A DNA stretch of 64,000 nt, taken from Loxodes magnus (Eukaryota; Ciliophora; Karyorelictea; Loxodida; Loxodidae). Numbering within the stretch: position 1 is the stretch's first letter; each line of letters begins with the position of its first letter. A program made the translations under genes and the position numbers. The stretch lies in contig CAMPDV010000013.1 in NCBI GenBank assembly GCA_946699065.1, positions 310,001-374,000 on the forward strand, read 5' to 3'. Of the stretch, positions 12,080 through 23,300 are shown in pieces. The notes beneath the pieces were generated by a model. The model made no database searches. It was not told the DNA's origin and saw only the letters and a list, made by a program, of their open reading frames with translations.

Positions 12080-12560
12080 TGATATAATTTGGTCATAGGT
12101 TATTAATTTTCTAATGTCGCATTTTCCAATTTTTGCTATTAACCATTCTCGTATATCTATATAGCAATCGCATTCCAGAATATGTTCAAATTAATCAAAT
12201 CTCCACAAATACAATGGGAATTCTCAACTAAATAATGTCTGTCTTAAAGATCCTTGCGAAAGTTGTAACTTTAGGTTCTGAGTTTGAATATACTAATAAT
12301 TTCTTTTCGATACTATTTATTTAGTATTGGATAGGTAATCCACGGGAATTATTATTATTATTATTATTCTATAAATAACTTTGCAGTGGGCCTCCTTTTT
12401 AGTCTTTTAATAGTTACTTCATAAAATTAATGTTGAATCTTACTTTTAATATATTTTGTAAAAGTATTAAAGCTACTATTATATTCCTAATTATTAATAT
12501 CTATTTCGTAACATTCAGATAATCTTGTTATTTAATCTCTATATTATTATTCTTCTTACC
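12080..12560 (-). pseudogene. C-terminal zinc region of the deleted LINE
   Basis: Reads as LNKQYRKEIISIFKLRTQSY followed by a C-X-C...H...C region, CICGDLINLEHILEC. It matches the same region of the nearly complete LINE near 54590-54740. It directly follows the endonuclease remnant because of the internal deletion. A Lys-rich tail continues to about 11800. Confidence 0.65.
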
Positions 12561-15500
12561 AATTGTTCTTAAAAAGGGAATTATTTATTAATTAATTCTT
12601 CCTAACTACGCGTGAGTTTCTTTATATACTTAATTAGCTCTTTTAACTTCAGTATACTTCTTTATGAGGTCTTTTGTAAGTTTATTATATTTAGGGTCTG
12701 GAATAAATGAACCTAATATTACATCTGCATTATATTATATATTGCGTTTAATACATGAGTATTAATCCTCTAAATTATTCCTATCAATTTGAAAAATTCA
12801 TTATAAGTTTAAAAAAAAGATTCTTAATATTTTTATCTGTCAATAGGGTCTTTTAGCCTGCTAAATTTATATTTTCTTTAGGTAATTATGTCCTAATAGA
12901 GAATTGTGTTGAAGAGAAAATTTGCCGTAATTGGTATGTGATCAGTAAATAGTTAGTTATAATGAACCTAGAAGTTTTCAAATTGATTAATATTCAGGTT
13001 ATTACTTATTACAATATAGTCGTTGCAATACAAAAACCTGTTCCTTTATGTATGCAAGTGTTGCTGCTCATACTATTTACTATTTCAAGATACTTCTGAA
13101 TAAGAAGTTCTGGGAATCTGTTTGTATTATCATAATCATTATTAGGATTATCTCCATAATCTTTCAGGGGAGCATTGAAACCTCCCATTGGAATATGTGG
13201 GTTATTTGGGAATTGATTAAGTAACAAATTAATATAGTCATATGCTTGGTCTTTTATGTTCTCATTTTAGCTATTATCTGGCATGTAACAGGACGTAATA
13301 AATATATTATCTAGTTTGGCTATGATAAATTGATTCTAGGTACATCAATTATATTAGTTTCTTCAGTACTACTGAATTCTTCTTTAATAACTAGACATAC
13401 ACCTCCTCTTTTCCTGAATTTTTGTAATAAGTCCTATAACCTTATATTAATATTGAATAGAAATCTTGTTTTTACCAAGTTTTATTAATTGAAAAAATGT
13501 CAATACTATTTTCTCTTATGAATTCTTCTACTACATATATTTTAATTTCTATTTCGTTCATGTTTACATGTCCAATCTTAATTTGATTGACGCTACTTCT
13601 TTTTTAGTAGTTATATTGATCTAAAATAATTTGTTTTCCTTGTTGATTTAGTTAAGAGCCGGCTTTCCACCCAGGTTCATAAATTAAAATTTATTTTTTT
13701 GTCCACTGATTTCAAGATGAACGTATTTTTTAATGTTATTTATTTTAGTCATAAAATTAAATTATAATATAGAGATGTTTTCTGCTATATATCTTTAATA
13801 ATCTCTTATCAATGTTAATTTTAACTACTTGATTTTCAATCTATCCTTTACCAAGTTCCTAGTCAAGTACAACGCATCTGTTTTAAATTATAGTTTGGAA
13901 ATTAGTTCTTCTTCAAAAGTTAGATAATATATAGTCTCTTAGATATTTTGAATTAACATTGTAATTTTTTATAAAAGCCTAATTTTGTTCCATTTTATTG
14001 ATATGTTATTTAGTAGATGGAAAATATGGATCTGGATATTTTCTCTTTAATTAATTTATAGAATCCTATTCCAAAGAATTTCTTAAGTATCCTATTTTAG
14101 ATTTTATAAATGAGAGTTGTTGAAAATCTAAAAAGATTATTCACAGAATTTTATGGAAAGAAAATGTTAAATTGGAAGAAATTTACTACTTAAAACTTTG
14201 GATCTATTTCAGATTTTCCATTAAAGTACATTTTTCTGATGCAACTTTATTAAAAGCTTTGATTTAATTGATTAGTTGCTCATTTAGTTTATCATATTAT
14301 TTCTACAATTTTATGTATTTAGAATCAATAAAGTCGCACTAGGAAATTTAATCCAAGTGTAGTAGGTCTGTTCCAGTAGCCGTATCTAAATTCAAAATAA
14401 TTGTTTGAATTTTTTAATCACTGGATTAAATTTCAACCTGTTTGTAATCATTCTATAATTAAGGTATTTTTGTTTATCTGAAAGCATCTTTAAATTCTTG
14501 GATATACTTATTTTTTACAAATGTAATGAACTTAATATGCTTTAATAATCCAATTCTTTAAGTTATAGATTCAATTAAAGATTATTACATAAATCCGATT
14601 TCTAAGAATATTTCTTTTCTCATTCAAATTTAAAAATTTCAAGTTAGCTTTATAATATTTATACATAATCAGTTACTTTTTAATTTTAAGATTTTAGTTA
14701 TTAATTATAATTAAAAATATAGTTTAATTCAAGTTCAATATTAGTTTTTTATTATCAAACTTCTTAAAGTAGTTACCAAATGCGTTGTTATCCAGAAAAT
14801 TACTATTAGTAGAATGAAAGTTATTATTTTAAATATTCCTATTTTGAATATAATAATGATTCTTCAGTTTATGTTTGATTGATTTCTAATTTTATCTATT
14901 GCGTTTACGCTTCTTAATTTATAAAAACTCTATTGTTAGTTTAAGTTCTTTTTTCAATACATTTTATTATAAAATCTGTTTAAACAGTTATCTCTTTAGA
15001 ATTGACATAAATTGTTTATACTGATTATTCGTGAATTCTTATTTACTCTTTGGATTAAAATGAAAACTAATTCCTCTCAAATTTTTATTGAAAAATGTTC
15101 TAAAGTAGTTATTAATTATGTTTTACTATAGAAAGATATTATTTATAAGTAACATTATCTAATGAAATTGTTCATTTTAATCTTCTATTTTAAAATTATT
15201 AATAGGTTATTTTTTATCTGTTATAATATTTAATTATTTTTTCAATAGCTTTTCCTAATAATATTAGAAGTCAAATTTTAGTAACTATTTTTATTTTTTT
15301 GTATTTCTAATTAATTTTATTAATATATGGCTTATAATATGCTTTTGATGATTCTTAGTTATTTATCAATGGTTTATTTTTCTAGTTAGTATTTTGTTTC
15401 TGTACTATCTAATTTTTCATTTAATAAATAGTTCTTATCTATTAGTCTTTATACATCCTATTTAAGTATTTTATACCTAAAAATAATTAATTTTCATTAA

Positions 15501-16179
15501 ATGAATTATTAATTGCTTAATTTTATATTGCATTTATTGGGTCAACATTTTATTAAAGTTGTTTATTTTAATTCTAAAGATCAGATAAATAGTGATACTT
15601 TGAATTAACAGAATTAATATTATTGTCTTACTTTTAACTGTTTTTATTACATTCAATTTAATCGAATTACTGGTTACTATTATTCAAAAATAAATCAAAG
15701 TTTACGTATTTTTTGACTATTGTAAAAGTATATTTTTTATTTAGTATTTAATTCAGATTTGAAAGCTTATCTTAAGAGATCGGAGTGTCTTAGATAATAT
15801 CTTAATTTTGAAAAGATTTTTTGGATGATCTTTTTGTATCTTCGGCGTAAGTATTTTAGGGGGTTAAACTAGTTTTCTACCTATAGGTTTATTTTTCTTT
15901 CAATAGATGCTAAAATTGATGTCCACGTTGAAGAGAATTTCGAAGTAATTTCAGTGGAACGCGTAAGAATTTATTTTCTAGTTTTTGACTACAAATATTT
16001 AGTAATTTTCTAAATAAATCCATTATTATATTTACTTATTTTATTTGTATCAACTTCTTTTCTTTTATTTGGAGGTTTTTATGCACCTGCCTGTGTTTGA
16101 TCTATCAGTTTGCAGCTTCTTAATAATCAATTAAAGAAGAGTCGCTAGTTAAAGCTAGTGAATTTTAAGTATTTTCCAT
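12560..16179 (-). pseudogene. LINE ORF1-endonuclease remnant
   Basis: The N-terminal part (from 16179) is a Gln-rich coiled-coil-like ORF1 region joined to an APE-type endonuclease remnant. Recognisable endonuclease pieces are NPHIPMGGFNAPLKDYGDNP near 13190 and NTCIHKGTG near 13040, then DHIPIT near 12930. Loss of the Asp in GDFN and the RT deletion make activity very unlikely. Frameshifts within were not mapped one by one. Confidence 0.65.
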
Positions 16180-16189
16180 TTTTTTAATT

Positions 16190-16480
16190 TAACCTGGTGC
16201 TTATAATGAATAATCATTAAACCACAATTATACAGTTTCTTTTGTATACATGTATTAACGTTACTATCATTCATTATTTCAAGGACATTTAGCAGGAGAA
16301 ATTCTTATAATCTATATGTATTATCAAATTATTTTCAGGATTGTCTACAAAACCTTATAAAAGGGTGTTGAAATCTCCCGTCAATATATGTTGATTCTCA
16401 TCAAATTTATTTAGCAATGTGTCAAGAAGTTAATAAGCTTAATCTTTGATATCTTAATTTAAAAATCCTTTTAAAATTTT
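16190..16480 (-). pseudogene. Fragment of a second LINE endonuclease
   Basis: On the minus strand the sequence reads QHILTGDFNTLLQGFVDNPE, the same region as HILMGDFNALLQGFGDNPE of the LINE at 49070. It lies immediately upstream of the ATG of the minus-strand LINE in the same orientation. It is an isolated fragment of about 280 bp; its own 5' and 3' parts are not present next to it. Confidence 0.6.
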
Positions 16481-16520
16481 TTTATATCTATCAAAACTCT
16501 AATCCTTTTTTTTAATTTAT

Positions 16521-16558
16521 CCATCCCGAAAATCTTCTGTAGTGTAAGACTCAGAGCT
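16521..16558. repeat. 35-bp motif, copy 1
   Basis: The consensus is about CCCGAAAATCTTNTGTAGTG followed by TAANACTCAGAGC. Further copies are at 17091-17126 and, inverted, at 30833-30870 and 31335-31370. The two copies in each arm are 500-570 bp apart in direct orientation. The sequence between them is very T/A-rich with Phe/Lys-like low-complexity frames. Role unknown. Confidence 0.5.
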
Positions 16559-17090
16559 AAAAAATAAAAAATAATTGTTCCCAATTTCATTCTTTACTTT
16601 CTTTTCTCTCCTTTTTAATTGAGATCCTTTTCAATTAAGTAAATTCTTATAAAATTTAAAAATTTTATCACTAGTTTTTTCACTTACTTGAAAAGAAATT
16701 CAAATTTTTTAAATTTTAGTTCCAAGCCAAAAAAATTCATTTTTATCAAAAACATAAACAATAGCTTTTTTTATCATTTCAAAAAAATTAAACCTATCAA
16801 ATTTTTTTTCTTAAATAAAAAAGCAACAAAAAATTTGCTAAAATTTTTCAAATCAAATATTTTTCCTTAAAACAAAAATAAGTGTTTTAATTTTTACAAA
16901 ATACCATTTAAAAAAAAAGATTTACAAATTCTAATTATACTAACAAATTTTTTAAATTCCTATTTTTTTCAAAAAGCTTGTATATTTGGAATTTTTTTTG
17001 AAATTTTATTCCCTTTTAACTTTTTTCATCCCGAAATATAAAAATTTATTACTATTCAGAATTTTTATCCCTAAATAATTAAATTTATTC

Positions 17091-17126
17091 CGTCCCAAAA
17101 ATCTTTGGTAGTGTAAAACGCTGAGC
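17091..17126. repeat. 35-bp motif, copy 2
   Basis: Reads CCCAAAAATCTTTGGTAGTG and then TAAAACGCTGAGC. It is the inner copy of the pair in the left arm. Confidence 0.5.
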
Positions 17127-17304
17127 AAAAAAAACAAATTTTTTATTTTCATGAAATCCATACTCTAAATTTGAAAAATAAAAACTTACCATCAGAAAAA
17201 TTAATTTTCCAATCGGAAACGAAAAATATTAAACTTAAATATTAAAATTTTATAATAATAATAAATAATAATTAATTATAATTAATAAATAATAATAAGC
17301 AATA

Positions 17305-17605
17305 ATAATAATTGAAAAGATGGTGGGGGCTGAGAATGACCTTCGTTTCAACATTTTCTGGTTTTATGGCTAGGAACAAGTTCCTTTCCTGTCGCTGAGA
17401 AAGACACTGGTCAGAGTCGTTTTCTGAAGGGAACACTGTCTTTGAGATTATCCACTCTTGATAGGGGCTTGAAGCCTGGCTGCTCATAGCGATGGAGCTC
17501 CCTAGCAGCTGTGCCTGGAGCACAACAAGATATCCCCGTTATTCCATAAAAAGAGAACGTCGGGTCGTGCAATCGGAAAGGAGTTTCCGGTCCAAAAACT
17601 TTTTT
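17305..17605 (+). ncRNA. GC-rich block ending in a T-run, copy 1 (candidate Pol III RNA or SINE)
   Basis: About 300 bp of balanced base composition stand out from AT-rich surroundings. The plus strand ends with a CGGAAA-GGAG-TTTCCG hairpin followed shortly by six T, as at a Pol III terminator. GTTCCT and GGGAAC can pair inside it. A-box-like TGGCTAGGAAC and B-box-like GGCTTGAAGCC occur about 90 bp apart. A second copy at 60714-61015 differs at scattered sites. A minus-strand frame is open in both, but nearly all differences would change the residue, which argues against protein coding. I could not match it to any known RNA class. It faces the 3' end of WD40 gene B, about 530 bp away. Confidence 0.45.
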
Positions 17606-18134
17606 AGTTTAAATTAATTAATTAAAAAATAAATAATAAAAAACAAAATTTAAAAAATTAAAATTAAAATTTAATTTAAATTAAAATAAAATACTTAATC
17701 AAAATTTTTAATTAGTAATCAAGATTATTAACTAACTTTAACCTTATAAATAATATTTTAATTATTTCACAAAAAAAAATTAAAATTTTTACTTAACTTG
17801 TTATTTTTACGAAATCTAAAAATAAATCTATAAAATTTTATTGAACAAAATTAAACTTAAACTTATTATACGTCTTCATTTAACAAAAGATATATTTTTA
17901 ATATTTTTAAACATAAACATTTTAAATCAACATACCTCACTAATTTCTATTGCCTATATTACTCAACCTTTTTTTAAACCAATAATATTTAAGAATATAA
18001 CAAATTTTAAATAAATATAAAGCAAACACTTCATATAACAAAAAACATAGTTATCATTAAATATTCATTTGAATGCATAACCAATATCTTATATATTTAA
18101 TCGTAAAATTTAATTAAGTCAAATAGCAAGTTAC
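17606..18134. repeat. 3' flank of WD40 gene B
   Basis: AT-rich sequence shared, in inverted or direct form, with the 3' flanks of genes C (30128-30600) and D (61016-61529). No gene is seen. Confidence 0.5.
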
Positions 18135-19203
18135 TCAACTCGAAACTCTCCACTTTCTTATCGTCTTGCCCCATGCTCCCGATACCAACCATCTATTATC
18201 AACACTCAATGCTATAGAATATATTTCATCTTTATGCCCTTACAAAGTCTTGATAAACTCACCCTTATCAAAGTTCCAGATCTTGATTGTTCTGTCACCA
18301 GAACCAGAAAAGATAACACTTGAATCAACACTTAACTGAATAATTGATACACCACCTTTATGGCCTGAAAGAGTATGAATACACTAACCAGAAGAGAAGT
18401 CTCATATCTTAATTGTCTTATCCCAAGAACCAGATATTATATACCTATTATCCTTAGACACTTTCACCGATAAAACAGAATCTGAATGCCCAGTAAGAGT
18501 TCGCACAAGCTGACCAGTCTAGAAATCCCAGATCTTTATAGTTTTATCTTCAGATCCTGATATAATATATCTAGAGTCATAGGAGATTACTACCGAGTAA
18601 ATGAAAGAAGTATGTCCCGTTAACGTTCTTTGGAGAGTTCCATTGTGGAAATTTCAGATCTTTATAGTGTTATCAGCAGATGCCGATACAATATAGCTAG
18701 AGTCCGGGGAAATTACTACCGATTTAACATATGAAGTATGCCCCGTTATAGTTCTTTGGAGAGCACCAGTCTATAAGCTTCAGATCTTGATGGTTGAATC
18801 ACCAGATGCCGATATAATATACTTAGAGTCGTAGGAAATTACTACTGAGCTAACATAATCAATATGTCCTGTTATAGTTCTTAGGAGAGTACCTGTCTGG
18901 AAATTCCAGATCCTTATTGAACATTCAGGATATCCAGAACCTGATACAATTCAATTCATGTCACTTGATATGGCTACCGATAAAACAGCTGAAGTTTCAG
19001 TAATGACTTAGTCTAAAAAATATTAAAGAAATACCTTTACTTTAGTCATAACTGATCTTATTTATTAACTTTTAGTAGCATAAGTTAGGCAGAATTTCAT
19101 ACTTAAAATGAAGTAGAGATACTTTCCCTAGGATGTGGTTTCTCGCTCTTAGGAGTTTTCTTAAAAAAATACATTTAGTAAATTGCTTTTATTTTTTCTC
19201 CAT
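18135..19203 (-). CDS. WD40 repeat protein B, seven blades, one 28-nt intron
   Basis: The exons are 19203-19041 and 19012-18135, giving 346 residues. The N-terminus MEKKQKQFTKCIFLRKLLRA matches gene A. Seven WD40 blades follow and the frame ends at TGA 18137-18135 right after RKWRVSS, as in the other copies. TGA encodes Trp in blades (for example KIWS and KIWN) while the last Trp codons before the stop are all TGG. A 138-bp stretch (18651-18788) covering one blade is identical to gene D (62046-62183), a sign of blade exchange. The gene is in the left arm of the inverted repeat, with the RNA-like block convergent to it. Confidence 0.85.
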
Positions 19204-20335
19204 TTTAATTTTTATAACTTACATCAATAAATATTTAATTAAAATAACTCAATTAATTTTGCTGATTTAATTTCAATACAATTAAACAATTAAATTATTT
19301 ATTAAGCATACTTATAAATATCTTATTTCTAAAACATTGATTTTTCTATTTTTGTCTTAAAACAAGACAAGTTATTAAACTAATAGTGTACAAACTTTTA
19401 CAATTTTAATTATTTTATATCTTTTTACTTTTAAATAAAAGGATAAATTATTATATCAAAAGTTTGTAACGAAGAATTATATCCTTATTATAAAAACTTT
19501 AATATGCATCCATTAATTATAACTTATTTGTACTTTAAATCAAAGACTCTTAATAAGAAAACCTTATTTCTTTATTAACCCTTTTTAAATGATAAATAAA
19601 ATATTACAATTCTTTTAAATCTACTGTTATTAATTATTATTTTTCTCTTACATTTAATCAAAAAAACATTTATTTAAGCTTTTTACTAATTAAAAAAAAA
19701 TTAAATAAAATAAGCTTCTTATTAATTAGCTTAAATAAATATTAAAAAATATCAAATTATTTAAAAAAAAGCATATTTAGAATTTATAAGATAGAATCTT
19801 TTAATCGTCCACTTTCTTACTACTATTTCATTAAAACTTTTTACTTATAAAGGTCTCTCTTAAAATAATAAACTAATATAATTTATTACTTTTAATGTTG
19901 ATTCTAAGCAAAATAGGTTATATAAATGTAATAAATATATTTAGATAACTTTCTCTTTTTATAGCAAACTAATATTATATTTATTATTTATGTTATTTTT
20001 GTAATTATCATTTCTAATTAATAATACCTAAATTATTCTAGATTATTTAAAGATAAAAACTTAATTCTATTATTCTATACAAATCTATATTATATTGATA
20101 CCACTATTAATGCTCTCTTTCTTAAAATAACTTGTTTGTTACTAAGAAAATTATAAGCTTTTAAGAAAGAAAACATATTTTTAATATGTTCTATTATTAT
20201 TTTCTGAATTAATAGAAAGAGTAAACTTAACATAATATGCTTCTTTGTAATAAGTATTAGATAATATAAGTATTAGATTAGCTAATATAAGCTATTTAAA
20301 ACTAATCTAATAGATTATTATTTACTCTTAATATA
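19204..20335 (-). promoter_or_regulatory. Shared 5' flank of WD40 gene B
   Basis: Inverted copy of the flank at 6530-7691. It lies between gene B and the start of the 7.5-kb core, so it could also drive leftmost core transcription in the other direction. No defined promoter element was recognised. Confidence 0.4.
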
Positions 20336-23300
20336 TTTTATTAGTTTACTATTATTCTATATCTTTCGGTTCCTAATCAGCAATACTTCATGTTTTGCTT
20401 TATATCACATCATAATTTGTAAATTCTGCAATACTGAAGTGCAAGACGAAACTTCCATCATAAGTACATGAGAATAATATATGGAAGAAAGAGAAAGACG
20501 TAAATCTTAATTGTACAACATTTACCTCAATAACAGGTTAGAACTAATAGATCTACCAAACTTTGAACTAATACACATATATGAGGCAGTTACAAATTTG
20601 ATTACTGAATACGTAATCAATAAGAAAAACTGAAGTAATAAATAGACTTTATAGTAAAAGATTACATTAAAGAAATATTAAAAAAAAGGAAGAAAAGATA
20701 CATTGAAAGAATTTTATCATAATAAAAAGTAATTGGCAAATATTTTTTTGGGATCTTATGAACATACGTTATTATATAATGAATTAACTAAACAAAAAAA
20801 ATAGAAAATAAGCAAGGGAGAGCAAGAGGAATTTTAGAGAAAAGTTGAATTTAATCTAAGATAAGTGTAAAAAAGATTAACGGATAGTGAAATGAATTAA
20901 GAACTCAAATTTAGCTCTAAAAAATTTTCAAATTAATTAATTCTATTATGCTTAATTAAAAGCCAAGCATAAGCTAAAATTATTATCTTATTTTAACCAC
21001 TTATCTTTATTTAAGTTGTATTAGATTGCATTATCTCATTTATATTACTCAGATACTCACATCAATTACCATAGTAAAATCAATAAACTAAAATTAAGTC
21101 TCTAACAACTAAAAACTGGCTACCTTATATAATAGTTATGGATTAAACTTTTCAAAATTACTTATTTATACTAAATTTACTATCTCTCTTAATATTAAGC
21201 CTTTAGCTTTAACTCTTATTAAATCTCTTAACTAAGACTAACAATTTATTCTATTAATAAGCTATTTTACTATATAATTAAGGATCTCATTTTTAATCAT
21301 GCTAGGTGTTGCTGTTGAAAAATAAAATTAAAGGTAGTTAAACATTATTCAAGAAAAGGATAACAGGGATAATATGATTAAAAGCTAATGAAAATCTATA
21401 ATCTAATAAAATAATAACTTTATTAAATCAACCAAAATAAATTACACCTAGAAAATTTATAACTAAGTAAATTATATTTAAGTTAAAGCTGGAATTTTAG
21501 ATTGCAATTTTGATGAAAATTACCTTCAAAAGCTGAAAAATTGTATGAAATAGCTATTGCATAAAACAATTTTAGGAAAAATAAATAGAATAAAATAAAA
21601 GATAAAATGAGAGAAACAACAATAATAAAAAGAAAAATTTAAGAAAAAAACTAAGATGCTATAAAATTAAAAGAAGGCCTAAATCTATAGATAAAGTTAT
21701 TTTGTATAATTTTTCTGCTAGATATCAACGCAAAAATAAAAAGAAATATAATACATACTGAATATAAACATAACTATGAAAAGAAAACTAGAAAAAAAGT
21801 TGAATAACCATAATTTCAAGCAATACTTGTTTCTAATGAGTAGAACTTACATTCGATATATCACTGTAGAAATTCGAGCAAAACTTAAAAGAACAAGAAT
21901 TAGATCTCTAATTGCAATTTATAAAGATGTTATGATAATTTTGAGTGTGTGCTTTGGCTTATTTAAGCCTTTAGAGTTTTTTCAAGCCTAAATTTTAATT
22001 TATTTTTTTGCCTTTATTTATTCTAACAAAATTAATTGCATATTTTTTTATTTCTTAGTGTTTCTCAATTAAATTTATACATTTTCATAGCTCTTCTATT
22101 TCTTAAATTTATAATTTTTGCATTAAAAAATTCCAACAGCTGAGAAATATAATATCTAAGAATTATAAATCTTAGGATATTAATTTGAAGATCAATGAAG
22201 ATTAATTTATATAAGTAGGCTATTATCTTTTAGTACCTATAGGAATTAGCTTATTTTCTTAAATTTCCTTAATAATTAATATTCCTCTGATTTATTATAA
22301 ATTTTACTTTCTTTATTAAAACTTTCTTCAATTGATGAGCTAATTAGTCTTATTATCTTACTAATTAAGATTCTAATTAGCTTTATGCTTCTAATTTTTT
22401 CTAAATTAACAAATACTTACTCTTTTATTATTTTAAGTCTTGTGCAATATAGATTGTCTTTCATATTATTACATTTTTTATACAGTTCTGTTTTTTATAA
22501 ATTTAACTTCTCATCTAATCTCCAATGAGATATTTCTATAGGAATGTTTAGCTGTATAGGTAAATATTCAGACTAATTTTTTTTATAATTGGAGTCTTCG
22601 ACTATCTATGTTCTGTTTACTTAAAAAGCTTAAATTACTTTATTAATTTTTAAATTAAATTTATTAAAAGAAGAAAAAAGCTAATCCTTAATTTATTGAA
22701 GCAAGTAAATCATTATCAACTTAATAAATCTTACTAAGCGATTGTATTAGCTGTAGAGATTAAATGTCATTATAAATTATTTATAGAATCAGTAAAACCT
22801 TCTATTTTTGTGATAAAGTTCATAAGTAAGTAGTGAACAGTTAACTTGCAAGATTGAGGAAGAGATTTAATTCTTAATAGAATAATATAAACATTAGAAG
22901 TAGCAAATGAAGACTAAGATAAGAACACTTTATATCACTAATATGTATAATTATAACCTAATTTAAATACAACTTAAAGGTGTAAATTCAAGTTCTAAAC
23001 AAAATTCTTAAATGGTATCATGCTGAGATTTCAATTCTTAAAAATACTAGGATTTAACTTAAAGAGACAATTTTTAAGCAGAAAAGAATATTCCAAATAA
23101 GATGTTTAAAAGCATTGAAGTTAATTAAAGAGATTAGCTGAAAGTTGTAATTTAAATTAAAGGATTTTATAGAAGTCAATTCTCCATTGACAGGATTGCT
23201 GGAAAACTAGAAAATAACAGAGATTCACTCGTTAATAAACGCATTGATAGATAATCTTAGATATATTGTCAGCAATACATTAAGTAAAGTAAATTTGAAT

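Larger units (their letters stand above)
11690..16179 (-). mobile_element. LINE copy on the minus strand, reverse transcriptase deleted
   Basis: The element reads from an ATG at 16179 (MENTQNSLALTSDSSLIDY) and matches the N-terminus of the LINE at 49070 residue for residue in long stretches, for example CSQK.ENKF.RVPLKLLRNSLQRG. An endonuclease region follows at about 13000-13740. Its MGDFNA motif is MGGFNA here, so a catalytic Asp is lost. Just after the endonuclease (about 12560-12780) the sequence jumps to the C-terminal region with CICG...H...C, so the whole reverse transcriptase core is missing. The 3' end keeps degraded traces of the terminal hairpin. It is a dead, internally deleted copy, inserted in the large unit near 11690. 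Confidence 0.75.
16510..20335. repeat. Left arm of the large inverted repeat
   Basis: This arm is the reverse complement of about 27865-31400. It contains, from outside in, two copies of a 35-bp motif, a GC-rich RNA-like block (absent from the right arm), the WD40 gene B and its 5' flank. The arms surround a core of about 7.5 kb. Part of the arm, from 17305, recurs at 60714-63720 on the right of the window. Confidence 0.65.

Noticed and set aside
12350-12369. Short (ATT)n run as a CRISPR-like or functional repeat
   Set aside because: A plain microsatellite within the decayed LINE; no spacer structure.
16688-16870. Phe/Lys-rich frame with a counterpart at 30984-31184 (INNSFFYHF-like)
   Set aside because: Low-complexity A/T-run sequence without TAA or TAG gives such frames by chance, and similarity at DNA level is explained by the inverted repeat.
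17272-17523. A minus-strand frame across the GC-rich block (MLQAQLLGSSIAM...)
   Set aside because: Compared with the copy at 60709-60933 almost every base change alters the residue, which is not what a conserved protein shows.
17305-17605. Identification of the GC-rich block as SRP, RNase P, U-type or ribosomal RNA
   Set aside because: None of the conserved sequence signatures of these RNAs that I could recall were found on either strand.
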